Origin: Bolinopsis microptera
Lineage: Eukaryota > Ctenophora > Tentaculata > Lobata > Bolinopsidae
Direction of reading: 5' to 3'
DNA length: 64,000 nucleotides
Assembly: GCF_026151205.1 (NCBI RefSeq)
Contig: NC_087078.1
Span: forward strand, 9,688,675 to 9,752,674
Made by a program: the position numbers and the translations under genes. Below are positions 1-11,781 of this stretch, piece after piece; within the stretch, counting starts at the first letter, position 1, and each line of letters starts with the position of its first letter. The notes below the pieces were generated by a model that was given only the letters and a program-made list of their open reading frames with translations, searched no databases and had not been told where the DNA came from.

Positions 1-1084
1 TTTGTCAAATGTGCTATTAGGGTGTCGTCTATTTGATGGCCATCAAACTCTGCAAGAAGCTCCAATCTCTCTCTCAAGTCTTGAAGCATTTCCTTCTCGA
101 TTGTCTGAAATGATGTGACAATATTATTTTACTACCTAGTTTAATCTAGTATGGACATGATAAGTTGATTTAAAATTTACTTTAGCAATCGTCATCACAA
201 ACATGATTGGTTGTCTTAATTTCATTCATACAAGATCAAATTGACCTAAGCAGGTTGTTTCTTTAATTTATCTCCACCTTATTGTAAATGTCGGATAAGC
301 GTAGGAAAGCCCAGCGATTGTTGCAACCCCCCTCTTCTGTAGGTCTTACAGTGGTGGGTATCCCAGTGGTTGGCTCGTGTGTGTGTGTAGGACAAGTTAA
401 GTTCAACTTTACAATATTCCCATGTTTTTCAGTGTCATCTGACAGCAGCGTCTCCCAAGAGAGGTGGATGTGGTTTTCTAGCGTGTCTTCGTAGTTGGAA
501 CATACTCCTGACTTATACATTTGTGCTACCTCTTGGTCGGAGACTTTCCGTTTCAGGATGTTCAGCTTGGTTAATTCTCCACCAAACGAATAACCACTGC
601 TAAAGGTAGCCTCCATCTTGTAGGTTGAATGCCATTGTCCAATAACAAGGGAGCCAGTAGAGACAGAGAACTTTCTACTGGTGCTGCGAGACCCTATCTG
701 CACACCGTTGTAGTAAAGCGTTACTGTACCACTGCTAAATGACCAAGCTAGGCATACATGAAACCACTGAGAATGTACTGGTGTCTGGCTGTGCGGAGTA
801 TTGCCATATAGTAGCCAAGCCCAGGAGAGGTTATCAGAGAGAGTAATCTCATCGCTATAATCCTGAGTCTTGTAGTGCATCCAGGCTCCATTGCGTGAAG
901 TAGGGCTGAGTTGTTTTACCCAACTGCAAACCGACACTGCCTCCTCCAGAGGTGACATGTCGGGGTTTATCATAATGTAGCTGCGGAGGTCATCTCCAAA
1001 CTTCAGAGCAACGTGTGGCTTGTGAGAGAGGACAGATGTCAGGAAGGGAAGCAAGAGGAGCGAGATTCTGTATGCGAACATCAT
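1..1084 (-). CDS. Pentraxin-like secreted protein, partial (5' exons)
   Basis: Two exons can be read on the minus strand. Exon 1 runs from the ATG at 1084 down to about 278; it begins with a hydrophobic signal peptide (residues 1-20, rich in Leu) and then a pentraxin/LamG-like jelly-roll region to about residue 195. The pentraxin signature is nearly present: HVCLAWS at residues 109-115, with Ala where Ser or Thr is usual, and C53 plus C111 are placed to form the conserved disulfide. The motif IGQW and the GGELTKLNILKR stretch match the late strands of the fold. A Thr/Pro-rich linker follows. An AAG|GTGGAG donor at 278/277 joins in phase 0 to an acceptor before 104, and the second exon (104 down to 1) is open to the window edge and encodes a charged helical, possibly coiled-coil segment. 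Without splicing the frame stops at 263. The calcium-binding residues were not checked, so ligand binding is not inferred. Confidence 0.7.
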
Positions 1085-1610
1085 GGTGGTATGGTTGCTG
1101 ACTGCAATGCGTAGAACAGTGCGGCGAAATTTGGTTCGGCTGAGAGGAAGCTTAAGAGCACAAAATCTAGAACACAGTTGCGAAATTGTGCGGCTCTGTG
1201 GAATTAAGGCCTACGTGGTAACGTGGGGTAACTAAACGTGGTAATGAATAAGTTTCATCTCACGATGTGCTAACTATAGCTTCCGCGGGAATTTTGTTCT
1301 TTAGTTATACTTTCTACCCGATAACATGTTATCAGTTATAAATATAAGAGGTGTCATTATCATTCGCCATGATTGGGGGAAAAAGTACGGGTTTTTACCA
1401 TTGGGGAGAAGCCAAACTGTCATTTGTTAGCTAAGGTTGGGGTGTTGCATAATCTACGTTTCCAGAATAATCTTGATCCAATGCGCATGTTCGATTAGTT
1501 CCAGAACAATCTTGGTTCTTGCGCTTGCGGCACGTACGATCCTATTATTATGACGATAGAAATTATGAAGTACTTGTAGAAAACATTGAAAAGTACGTAT
1601 CTTACAGGCG
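1085..1610. other. Upstream region of the pentraxin-like gene
   Basis: This stretch holds the presumptive 5' flank of the minus-strand pentraxin-like gene. I see no coding exon and no clear TATA box at the expected distance. Confidence 0.4.
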
Positions 1611-1619
1611 GTTTTATAA

Positions 1620-1797
1620 GTACGTACGATACGTATTTCTCATCTTAGCACATGATAACCAGTTCTCGCGAGGTTTACCTCTAGACCTTTTGCCATGCTT
1701 ATTAGAATCCAACGCAGAAGATAGTTGGGTATTCTATCTTCTGGCATCCTCACCACATGACCAAATTCAAACCATCTGAGCCTTGCTGCTTGTACAA
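1620..1797 (-). pseudogene. LINE reverse transcriptase C-terminal remnant
   Basis: On the minus strand the sequence reads RLRWFEFGHVVRMPEDRIP, which is the tail found after the reverse transcriptase domain of many non-LTR retrotransposons (consensus R-W-x-G-H-V-x-R-M-P). Further on, in a different frame, it reads GKRSRGKPRENWL, the next conserved block. The two blocks are separated by a frameshift, so this is a decayed fragment. The plus-strand open frame over the same bases is a shadow. Confidence 0.65.
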
Positions 1798-1799
1798 TA

Positions 1800-3130
1800 T
1801 ATCAACAGGGGCGATGTTGGTGATTTAGCACGCTCGCAGATGATCCCCGTAACAGCCTATACTAATTTTTATATAATTATTATTATTATAAAACAGGATC
1901 TTACTGACAATGCGGAAAACTGTACCCTTGAAACAAATTTCCCCAAAATCTGTTGCATGCATTTATTTTTATATCATATAATAATTTATTGAATTTTCAA
2001 ATTGAAAGAAAGAAGATCCGATAAAGTGTATTTACACGAAACTCTGGCATGGTTTAGTTACGATGAAATTGTTTTTATTTTTGTCACAACTTTAATTGCT
2101 TCTCAGAATAGATATGTATCATGAAATGGGGATAACCTGAGCGATGCTGTTATGGAGGTAACCATGACTACTGTAACCATTCTAATCGGAGTCCTATATT
2201 TGAGAGCAGGTTTATTTAATTGTCAGTTAATCATTCAAATATCTTGCTAAGACACGAAAAACCAACAAATTTAATACATTCACAATTTTAATTTTTATGG
2301 CAAAGAGGGCTAACGAAATATTTTACATTTCAAGTCTCAGTTCTGTTTATAAAAATTTGAGTGCCAAATTCAACTTCTAATATTTAATAAATTTCCAATC
2401 AATTTTGACATATATGTATATTCAATTAATATTCAATAAATTTTTAACTAATATTTGATCTATTTGTGATTAATATTCTAGTAATACGTTACGTTACCTT
2501 TTGTTTTAGTAGTTTCTCTGCTAACTGTATTTCTATTCAGTGACGGGATTAATACCCAATAAGGATATTACGACACTTATGGAAGTGGAAACAAACAGCA
2601 CGATTCGACCAACAGTCTCTCCTACTGAACTTTACATTACAAGAAGTTAGTAGAGTGTTCATTTCTATCAAACAAGTGAAAAAGTCGGAAAATGCACCTA
2701 TGATTGTTCTATCTTTAGCCACACCATAAAATGATTCGCCTGTCCGCCTATTCCGAGAGTTTCACTTGTTTGATATTTCATAGTCCTGCTAATTATTAAC
2801 TTAATATGTTTCATGGTCTAGTCCCACTCTTTCTCCGTCTCAAACTCTCCTAGATGCAGTTACTATAGCTATAAAGGCTTAAAATTATCGACTAAGTCGC
2901 ACTCATGGCTGATGCCGGTGGGTGATTGCATTTTCAAATAATAAGCAATTTCTTGATCGCGGCCGGTTTTTCGTTGCTATGAATGTTGAAAACTGTGAAG
3001 CTTTAAAAACCGGCGGGCCCCTGTTGGATATATCCCATACCCACCTCACATCGCGGGCGGAAGTATCGTATAGCCCTTAGTGGACGATGAGTCTGCGTGA
3101 TATATTCGCTTCAGGCTATAGCGCCTTCGG
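1800..3130. other. Intergenic, no recognised gene
   Basis: AT-rich DNA with no supported gene. One weak candidate exon starts after a CAG at about 2541 and is open for about 34 codons to a TAG near 2650 (Thr/Ser-rich); it has no recognisable domain and is not called. Confidence 0.4.
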
Positions 3131-3135
3131 GGTTA

Positions 3136-3236
3136 CTGGGCCGTGCTCAGCCTGTCATTCCGCCGTGCTCAGCCTGTCATTCCGCCATATCTTCATTGTT
3201 TTTATGAACACAAAGCCTGGGGTCCCCAAATAACTT
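3136..3236 (+). repeat. Short interspersed repeat, family A
   Basis: This copy contains the core CAGCCTGTCATTCCGCC and the end GCCTGGGGTCCCC. The first part is duplicated in tandem here (about 25 bp). Other copies lie near 30455, 30677, 37283, 48723 and 48958, on both strands. No coding capacity; a MITE or SINE-like element. Confidence 0.6.
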
Positions 3237-3617
3237 CGGGGTACATCATACCCCGCTAGGCTGCGTGGATATGTATTTTATGTCAGATTCGATAATCTAA
3301 AAACTCATCAGATCACCGAAACAGGCGAAACATCGATTGTTTCACAGCCGATATAAGAGCATTTGGATCAGTTTTGACGCAGGTGGAGTACTCTTCTGAC
3401 GAATCTTGCATTGAACTCTGCCTCATAACCGAGGGGTAAGTTTTAAATTTAATCTCTTGTTACTTGCCTACCATGAATGAATATTATAAGTAAGTGATCT
3501 AATGACCAATTTTTCATTCCATGCACAAATTCAAGATATTGTCATCTTCCGACAATGTACCTCTCAACATGTTATCTTCCGAATGTGACTACCCCGGATT
3601 AAGACGTTAACAGCTAG

Positions 3618-3738
3618 CGTAACCTTGGTAACCTGGTAACCTTGTAACCTGGTAACCTTGTAACCTGGTAACCTTGTAACCTTGTAACCTTGTAACCTTG
3701 TAACCTGGTAACCTTGTAACCTTGTAACCTTGGTGCGT
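3618..3738. repeat. 8-bp minisatellite (GTAACCTK)n
   Basis: About 14 units of the 8-mer GTAACCTT or GTAACCTG. The same motif on the opposite strand makes a second array at 57989-58105. Confidence 0.85.
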
Positions 3739-3878
3739 AACCCAATTACTAAACTAATCCCTGACACTTACCATAACCTCATAACCCTAGATGATTAAGA
3801 ACAGTAAAAGTAATATCTTAATATGCAAAAGTTAATATCAACCATCTAACTATAATAGTGCTGATACAAATTTCCTAG

Positions 3879-5003
3879 ATGTGCGTCAGTTGTAATCAGC
3901 CCGAGGAGTTGGTTATATACCGAATGTTTTATTATTGGGGATTACACCCTTGGCACAACTGGTGGATACACATGGAAGACAGCAGAAAGAAAATGCTTTG
4001 ATGTCCACTCAGGTAATCGTTAATAGAATTAAGACTCAGGTATGATTACCTAATTAGATAATTACTCAGGTAATCGTTAATAGAATTAACACTCAGGTAT
4101 GATTACCTAATTAGATAATTACTCAGGTAATCGTTAATAGAATTAACACTCAGGTATGATTACCTAATTAGATAATTACTCAGGTATGGATCGTTAATAG
4201 AATTAAGACTCAGGTATGATTACCTAATTAGATAATTACTCAGGTAATCGTTAATAGAATTAACACTCAGGTATGATTACCTAATTAGAATTAGATAATT
4301 ACTCAGGTAATCGTTAATAGAATTAACACGGAGTAAATTGTTAACTTCTACTTAAAACAATTTACAATTGCTCCGGAATTGTTTAATTCAAAAAGATAAT
4401 CTTATCTCTCAAAATCTCTTTATTAACCTCCGCAAGCTTTCTCAAAATCTCTTTATCCAACTGAACTCACTCAATTTCGTCGCATTTTTTTTTCAGAATT
4501 CCCTGTAGTTGCTGGTGATGCTACTATACTACGCGTATTCAATTTTCATAAATTTGTCTCGATTCTGAAGGATACCCAGACGATCGTTTAGTCTGAAAAT
4601 ATTATTGATGGTTGTAGACTTCAGTGAGAATTAATAGTTAGGAAATTATCAATATTATCGGGGAAGTAATTTGCCACTTAATATAAACACGAAAAGTATC
4701 ATTCTTTAAAAACACATCCAATAGAATCACTTCCACCACTTGTTAAACCTAAGCTTATAAATCCCTACACAATATCACACTAAACTTAAAGTTAACGTAA
4801 TATCGCACACCACATTTCAGAACCATGTACAAGTTTACCGGCTGAATGGGTTTCTGTGTTAACCTCCGCAAGCTTTCCTATTGGCACAGAAGAAGTTATA
4901 TTAGTGTCTTGTCTTCCTGGCTATCTAAACACAGGAGACACTTACGTTACCTGTCACACAGAAAACAACTTCACCTTCAACGTCGAGCCTCGCTGTAAAA
5001 ATG
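3879..5003 (+). CDS. Sushi (CCP) domain protein, two internal exons of a gene fragment
   Basis: Two plus-strand exons join in frame. Exon 3879-4012 follows a TTTCCTAG acceptor and ends CACTCAG|GTAATC in phase 1; it encodes a CCP C-terminal half with GDYTLGTTGGYTWKTAERKC. Exon 4821-5003 follows CACATTTCAG, starts in phase 1 and ends AAATG|GTAAAA in phase 1, as expected for a symmetrical sushi exon. It encodes a whole module with four Cys: CTSLPAEW, VSCLPGYLNTGD, VTCHTE and EPRC. Sushi modules mediate protein binding in complement regulators, adhesion proteins and receptors. I could not find the flanking exons; the foldback repeat from 5.1 kb lies directly downstream, so the gene may be disrupted or may continue with a long intron. 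Confidence 0.65.
4013..4328 (+). repeat. 57-bp minisatellite starting at a splice donor
   Basis: About six units, most of 57 bp. The first begins at the first intron base after the sushi exon ending at 4012. Each unit ends ACTCAG and the next starts GTAATC (once GTATGG), so most units recreate the same CAG|GT donor; an internal CAG|GTATGA occurs as well. One unit carries a small duplication of ATTAGA. Confidence 0.85.
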
Positions 5004-5099
5004 GTAAAATTAAAATAGAAATATCACAATGCTGGCAAGCATAACCGTTGCCCTTATATTCACAACACTATGTACCCCCTATACTATTATATCCCCTTT

Positions 5100-5450
5100 A
5101 TTGTTTTCCAGGCATTAAGACTCATCGAAAGTAGTTCAGCAGGTATATTTAAGTTCAAAACATTCTAATTCAATGTTAAAGATGACAGGAATAAGAAATA
5201 GTTATGTGGAAGTTTTTAAGAAATTTGCGCAAAATACGCGCCAGCATGTTATACGAAATTAGGTAAAAAACCCAAAATCGCCATATTCAGGTGCCTTAAA
5301 AACCATGTTAAAATTGAGTTAGAGATCTGAAACTTTGCAGAGCGTCTAGACCTTGTCCAAATCGACTGTAAAAAAAATTTCATGTTGCAGGAGTATCGGG
5401 AAGTGGGTTTTCTGGAACCCCTGTTTTACAACAGATTGTCGTGAAGCTAT
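5100..5450 (+). repeat. Interspersed repeat shared with the Penelope 5' flank
   Basis: From the GGCATTAAGACTCATCG block to the GAGTATCGGGAAG block this sequence matches the core of the foldback at about 7245-7560 (opposite strand) and the segment at 27400-27686 just upstream of and into the Penelope ORF. It has no coding capacity. It may be a 5' or non-autonomous part of a retroelement. Confidence 0.6.
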
Positions 5451-5472
5451 ATATATATATATGTATATATGT

Positions 5473-5982
5473 ATTTTACCAAAACCCATAATCATGGGTA
5501 GAGTGGACCGCTGCCAGTGTCTCTCTTTCCCAAACAAAAGGAAATGATATTAATTTGATTGACCGTTCTCAAATGCAAAATGATACCGAGAATGAAATCG
5601 GTCGCTCGCTTTTCCCATTCATTCACGGCTTACGAATTGTAATAATTTTCGATTGATTACATGTCAATCAGATGCTGTAAAAATCTCTTTGGGTTGCGTT
5701 CGGGTCGATACCTAGTATTTCGGGGTAAGGGTGGTAGTTATCACTTATTGCATTAGCTGAAGTTTATTGAATCTTTATTGCCGAGTACAGCTGCCTTTGG
5801 GTAGTTCTTCTTAAAATCTATTACAATTGTAAATGAATGGGAAAAGCGAGCGACCGATTTCATTCTCGGTATCATTTTGCATTTGAGAACGGTCAATCAA
5901 ATTAATATCATTTCCTTTTGTTTGGGAAAGAGAGACACTGGCAGCGGTCCACTCTACCCATGATTATGGGTTTTGGTAAAAT
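5473..5982. repeat. Inverted-repeat hairpin element, family B
   Basis: Arms of about 155 bp (5473-5640 and 5826-5982) are near-perfect reverse complements; the outer ends read ATTTTACCAAAACCC and its complement. About 185 bp of unpaired DNA separates them. The same arm occurs at 8768-9100 (paired), 25936-26068 and 31007-31118 (single), and as a short palindromic form near 38821 and 39052. Confidence 0.85.
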
Positions 5983-5984
5983 AT

Positions 5985-8780
5985 CATCTCTTTTTGATTA
6001 TAATGTCAGGATACTTTATAAAGTCGAAATATAAACTGATATCTTCATTATAATAAGGAGGAAGTTTCAACGATTTCGAAATTTTTCCTTTAAAAACATT
6101 TCCTTGTGTTTAGGTAAGCATATCGGTCCATCACTGACTGAATATACCACTTAATACTCATTCAAGTTGACATTAAATTCATATATAATGACATTAAACT
6201 GTCGTGGCAAAGCAGAATTTGTTGGAAATCACGAATGAGCAAAATTCTCACCTTTCGCACGTGCAAACTTTGAGCGGACGTTGCATGCGCATCCAATATT
6301 GAATCGCCGTAAATTTTTGCATGTAATTGTTTTATATATAGCTTGATAAGCATGCAAAGTTTCAAAGTATTTCAAGAAGAACTGTAATCAGAACGGCACT
6401 CTAAAGTTGACAGAAAATGACGAAAACAGCAATTTTCAGTGATTTTAGCAATTTTCTATCAATTTGGGCGTGTCCCCACGTGTGCAACTTTTCGATTTTC
6501 AACTTTAAAACTAACCTAATGCACAATTTATACCTATAGGAAGCATAACTGAGCTCCACAACCCAAGGCATGGCCCAACACCAAAGAATACTAAATCGCA
6601 AAATTAACGTTTTTATAAAATAATTCTTCAAAAAAGCACAAACTTCAATGACAAATATCTTTATGAAGGAGCAAGCTAGAAAAACTTTCCGGTAGATTTT
6701 TTTTACCCACTCCTCATTTCTTAAGATGTCCACTACATGATGTTGCTCTACCAATTTGACTTATGTCCCTTAAGCGCTTTTAACTACCGTTCACCGAACC
6801 TTGACTGCGGCTTTGTTAACAAGGTTTGGCCGGTAGAGGGTCCGCAGTAGTCCCATTACCTTAGTATTGCTGTTCCACTACTAAAGATTTTCAGAATGCT
6901 TGAACAATTATCTAAGGTAAAAATTTCCTCAGATTTTGAATAAAATTACTCCTTAATGGGTTAAAATTAATTTTAAAAGTTATTACTTTGTCAAAAATCA
7001 AGTTTTAAAAACGGTTAACTTGATGACGTCATCAAGGGGTGTTTATGACGTCAAATAAATTTTTTATACAATGTAAACTAAAGTGTAAACAATTATTTGC
7101 AAGACCTGTGGTCGGAAATGGCTGTATCTTTTATACTTTTGAATCTATGGACACTTAAATACAGGCTACAATTGACTGGCAAAGCGTCTATCCCTGAATA
7201 TATATGTATGTACCTATATCTGTATGTATATGTCCCGACAATCTGTTGTAAAACAGGGGTTCTAGAAAACCCATTTCCCGATGCTCCTGAAACCTGAAAC
7301 TTTTTTTGCAGTCAATTTGGTCAACGTCTAGACGCCCTGAAAAATTTCAGATCTCTAACTCAATTTTAACATGGTTTTTAGGGCACCTGAATATGGCGAT
7401 TTTGGGTTTTTTACCGAATTTCGTATAACAGTGCTGGCAAGTATTTTATGAAAATTTCTTAAAAATCTGAACATAACTATTTTTTATTCTTGTCATCTTT
7501 GACATCAAATTAGAATGTTTTGAACTAAAAATAAATCTGCTGAACGACTTCCGATGAGTCTTAATGCCTGGAAAACTCCTGCCGGAGGCGGCGGCCTTCG
7601 GCCGCCGCCTCCGGCCGGAGTGCACGCTTCGCGTGCACAAAAGAGGCTTGTAACGTGTACCAAAGGGGGTATAATAGTAAAAGGGGTATAATAGTAAAGG
7701 GGGTATAATAGTAAATGGGGAACATAGTATACCCACAATAAATGCAACGGTCGTGCTTGCCAGCACTGTGATAAGACGCTTTTGCAGTAAATTGTAGCCT
7801 ACATTTAAGTGTCCGTAGATTCAAAAGTATAAAAGATACAGTCATTTCGAACCACAGGTTTTAAAGATAATTGTTTATACTTTAGTTTACATTATATCGA
7901 AAAATAATTTATCGTCATCATCATCACTTGATGACGTCATCAATTTAAGTGTTTTTAAAACTTGATTTTTGACAAAATAACAACTTTTCAAATCGATTTT
8001 AAAGCATTAAGGAGTAATTTTATTCAAAATCTGAGGACATTTTCATCTTAGATAATTGTTCAAGCATTCTGAAAATCTACCGGAAAGTTTTCCTACCTTG
8101 CTCCTTCATAAAGATATTCGCTATTGAAGTTTGTGCTTTTTTGAAGAATAATTTTATAAAAACACAAAAGTTGTGAATTAGTATTCTCTGGTGTTGGGCC
8201 ATCCCTTGGGTTGTGGAGCTCAATTTTGCTTCCTAAAGGTCTAAATTGTGTTATAGGCTAGTTTTAAAGTTGAAAATCGAAAAGTTGCACACGTGGGGAC
8301 ACGCCCAAATTCATTTAAAATAGCTAAAATCACTGAAAATTGTTATTTTCACGATTTTTACCAACTTTGGAGTCCCGTTGTGATCCAAGTTCTTTTTGAA
8401 ATCTTCTGAAACTTTTCATGCTTATCAAACTATATATTAAATAACACTATGCAAAAATTTATGGTGATTCAATATTTTATGCGCACGCAACGTCCGCTCA
8501 AAGTTTGCACGTGCGAAAGGTGAGAATTTTGCTCATTCGTGATTTCGAATATATTCTGCTTTCCCACGATATTAAAATGGCATTATATATGAATTTAATG
8601 CCAACTTGAATGAGTAAAAAGTGCTATATTCAGTCTGTTATTGACAGATATGCCTACCTAAACACAAGGAAACGTTTTCAAAGGTAAAATTTCGAAATCG
8701 TTGAAATTACCTCCTTATTAAGTTTCGACTGTGTAAATTATCCTGACATTATAATCAAAAAGAGATGATATTTGACCAAA
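5985..8780. mobile_element. Long foldback element with 0.7-1.2 kb diverged arms
   Basis: The left arm (about 5985-7195) and right arm (about 7795-8767) are diverged reverse complements, recognisable by shared blocks such as CACGTGTGCAAC, GCAACGTCCGCTC and TGATGACGTCATCA. The core (about 7245-7770) carries the repeat also seen at 5100 and 27400, in the opposite orientation to those. The family B hairpins at 5473 and 8768 flank the whole structure. No transposase is encoded; the open frames inside are short and not conserved between the arms. Confidence 0.65.
7581..7638. other. Two adjacent GC-rich perfect hairpins
   Basis: Positions 7581-7615 form a 15-bp perfect stem with the 5-base loop CTTCG; positions 7620-7638 form an 8-bp perfect stem with the loop TTC. 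Both are nearly pure G+C apart from the loops, inside very AT-rich DNA. They are followed by three copies of a GGTATAATAGTAAA-type motif (about 7668-7715). The related copy at 5100 lacks the hairpins. Confidence 0.7.
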
Positions 8781-9100
8781 ACCCATAATCATGGGTAGAG
8801 TGAACCGCTGCCAGTGTCTCTCTTTTCCAAACAAAAGAAAATGATATTAATTTGAGGAACCGTCCGCAAATGCAAATTGATACCGAGAATGAAATCGGTC
8901 GCTCGCTTTTCCCATTCATTCACGGCTTACGTATTGTAATAAAGCTTATTGAATGAGAAAAGCGAGCGACCGATTTCATTCTCGGTATCAATTTGCATTT
9001 GCGGACGGTTCCTCAAATTAATATCATTTTCTTTTGTTTGGAAAAGAGAGACACTGGCAGCGGTTCACTCTACCCATGATTATGGGTTTTGGTCAAATAT
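8768..9100. repeat. Inverted-repeat hairpin element, family B, second copy
   Basis: Left arm 8768 to about 8935 and right arm about 8953-9100 are near-perfect reverse complements, with only a short spacer compared with the copy at 5473. The outer ends read ATATTTGACCAAAACCC and its complement. Confidence 0.85.
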
Positions 9101-11700
9101 ATTCATAGTTGTTTAATTATCCTGCTAAACGATAGCCACTGTCAATCGACCGTCAATCGACACGATTGCTTACGGATTTGAGATTGTGCTCGCCTCCTTC
9201 AGTGAAACTGTGAAAGCTGTACCGAAATTAGACGGGGTAATCGGCTTCAGCTGACCGCGGTCGACCAGATAATTATTATTAATTTACTATGTAGTAACCG
9301 TTAGAATATATAGATACTTATATATTTATAAAATATATACCAAAACGTTACAAGTCCCATGTTTTATATCTCTAACTTTAAACGACTGGTTATTCTAACC
9401 GTAACTCTAACCTAACCCAATTTGAAACTTGGGGAAAAGAGTTCATCAGAATAAATCAGGAGGAATAAAATTGGTTGTAGGTGAGGTATAAATGGTAAAT
9501 CTAATACAATGTAACTTAACAAGCAAGGTACAGTAAGATGAGGAGAAAGGTATACATATTAACAAACAAATTTGGATATGATCTGATCTCAACCTCTAAC
9601 TCAAAACTTAACTAAGATATCTAATGCTGTTAAGATTATTCAGGCATAGTGATATGTTCAGAACAACAAGAAATACTTGCACGGAGATGTGGTAAGTCAA
9701 TCATTTTATTAATTTACTAGAATCATCAACAGTGGTCTATTTATTGTTAAAATCAAAGACCTGCACTGAACTAGTAGACAACAGCGGGACTAAATGAGTA
9801 AAAAACTTAACAGTTTTCAAAAATATTCGATTAGCACAGGCTTTCACTACATAAATAATAAAATATTTTTAAATAATCACAGTTACATTTAATATAATCA
9901 AAATAACGACTGCAACAAATTATTTTGTGTCGTTACTTTAGTACTTTGTATATTCCTGAGACGCAGTAAGAGACTTAATGTTGACTCTGTGTAACTGCGC
10001 TAAACTTGTTGTTTTTACTCGTCAGTTCCTCGTTAACTCCATAATTAGATGCTCACAACTGTAGTTGTCATGACAACTATATCGAGTATTCATCACTCAT
10101 GCAATAACTATGATGCTGTCAAATACATTTTCATGGCGCACACCGCACAGATGTAGCTTTACAATAAATGCACAAAGTAATTATTCTCGTGAAAAAAAAA
10201 GTTTTTAGCCAACAGCTAAGAACAATTCTGATAAGATAATTAATCAAATTTTAGATTAACAAAGGCAATCGAAACGGACCTGCAGTCTGTACCTTCAGAC
10301 GAGAAGGACAAATTGTATCGATTTAGGCGTCTTATCGCCGATAAGTTATCGGGCGTTCAATAAACTTCAATGACCTACTTCATCCTACTTCATTACATTT
10401 TATGTAATCTGATTATTGATGAAATGATGTAACGTAATTTCTGTGTTGCCTGATTGAATAACAGCTGCTTATCTTTAGCCATGAAATTTACCTCAAGTGC
10501 AAGCTCTTAGCCACTTCAATGTTTCTAAAATTTTACCGGTCACCTTCACTAGGTTTTCTTTATCCTTAGTTGAGCCTTTGCAGGGATTTTCAGGTGAATG
10601 GTATTTAGCTAAGACAATAAACTAATAAACTATAAATAAAGTAAGTTAGATCCATTCCGTTAAACGGCACATGTAGAAATTCGTGGTTTTATTCAAATTC
10701 CTATTTAGATTCCTATTCCTATTTCTATCGTAGCTAGTAATAAATTGCTTTTTTGTCTATCTTGTAAGTTTGCTATAGTCGGTAAATTTTGCGTAAGCCT
10801 TCTTTTCAATTTTGTTAGTATTACAATGTATTGTATATTTGTTGGACTAAATTATAGAGCTTCACTTGTGACACTCATTTATGATTATCTAAATCGCTAT
10901 AATCCAAAAATCTTCGATCACTTATTATTGAAGATAAGCAGTGCTAACGCTGACTGTTCACTATGTTGAGTAACGTTGCTTCCCGACCAGAGACTCAGAG
11001 AGAGTATTTGGGCGGCGCCAGCCTGTCTCTCTCTCCGCCTAATCGTCGGTTATATAACAACTAAGCCTGAAGATTCTAGTCAAGGGAGGGAACGCTGGCA
11101 TATATTTATATCAATTGGGCCTCAATCATGATAAAGTCGAACGCGAGGTCATAATGTTCATAGCATCTTAACATACCAAGGGTCATTGATATCGACTTTA
11201 ACTCTAAAATAAGTACAATGACCGGTCTTTCTTTTACAAATCACATACTAACAAATTCTAGATCAAATTTTAAAACCTTGAACCACGATTGAGATGCCGT
11301 CTGAAATGATCAGTCAAAAATTGGAATTAATTTAATGTGAAAGTGTGAACATGCAAGGTACCGAAATGAACTCTATGATAATAACCATTCAACTTTGAAA
11401 CATCAATGGAGATTAAACAGCAATCATGAAATCTAATATCTAACCTCTGCTCCAGCGTTTCTCAAGATAATTCTTCACACATCATCCACCCAATGGCTCT
11501 TGAATCAAAGTCTCATGATTGTCATCATTATTAGTTTGTTGCCTTGGTATTTGCGCTCAAACTCTTCAGCGAAACATCTCTACAATCGTGTAAAAGTTGG
11601 AAATCATCACGAGCTCTGAAACATTCGCCTCTAGTTTTGCCAACAAAGATTTACTTCCTTTTGTGTCCTTGAAGACCACTTTAAGACTGATAAAGAACCG
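9101..11700. other. Intergenic, no recognised gene
   Basis: AT-rich DNA with stops in all frames. I find no domain, RNA gene or clear repeat. The open frame at about 10745-10969 is short, AT-rich and unlike any family I know. Confidence 0.4.
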
Positions 11701-11781
11701 GAATAAGACCGCTAAAAGACCGCTAAAAGACCGCTAAAAGACCGCTAGAAATCACTAGAAAACCGGAATAAGACCGCTGAA

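Noticed and set aside
6401-6754. 117-codon minus-strand ORF in the foldback arm
   Set aside because: The matching arm at 8050-8400 does not keep the frame open, so it is not under coding constraint.
7540-7575. Possible hammerhead core (CCGATGAGTC...GGAAAA)
   Set aside because: The invariant CTGATGA is CCGATGA here and GAAA is not followed by a fitting stem.
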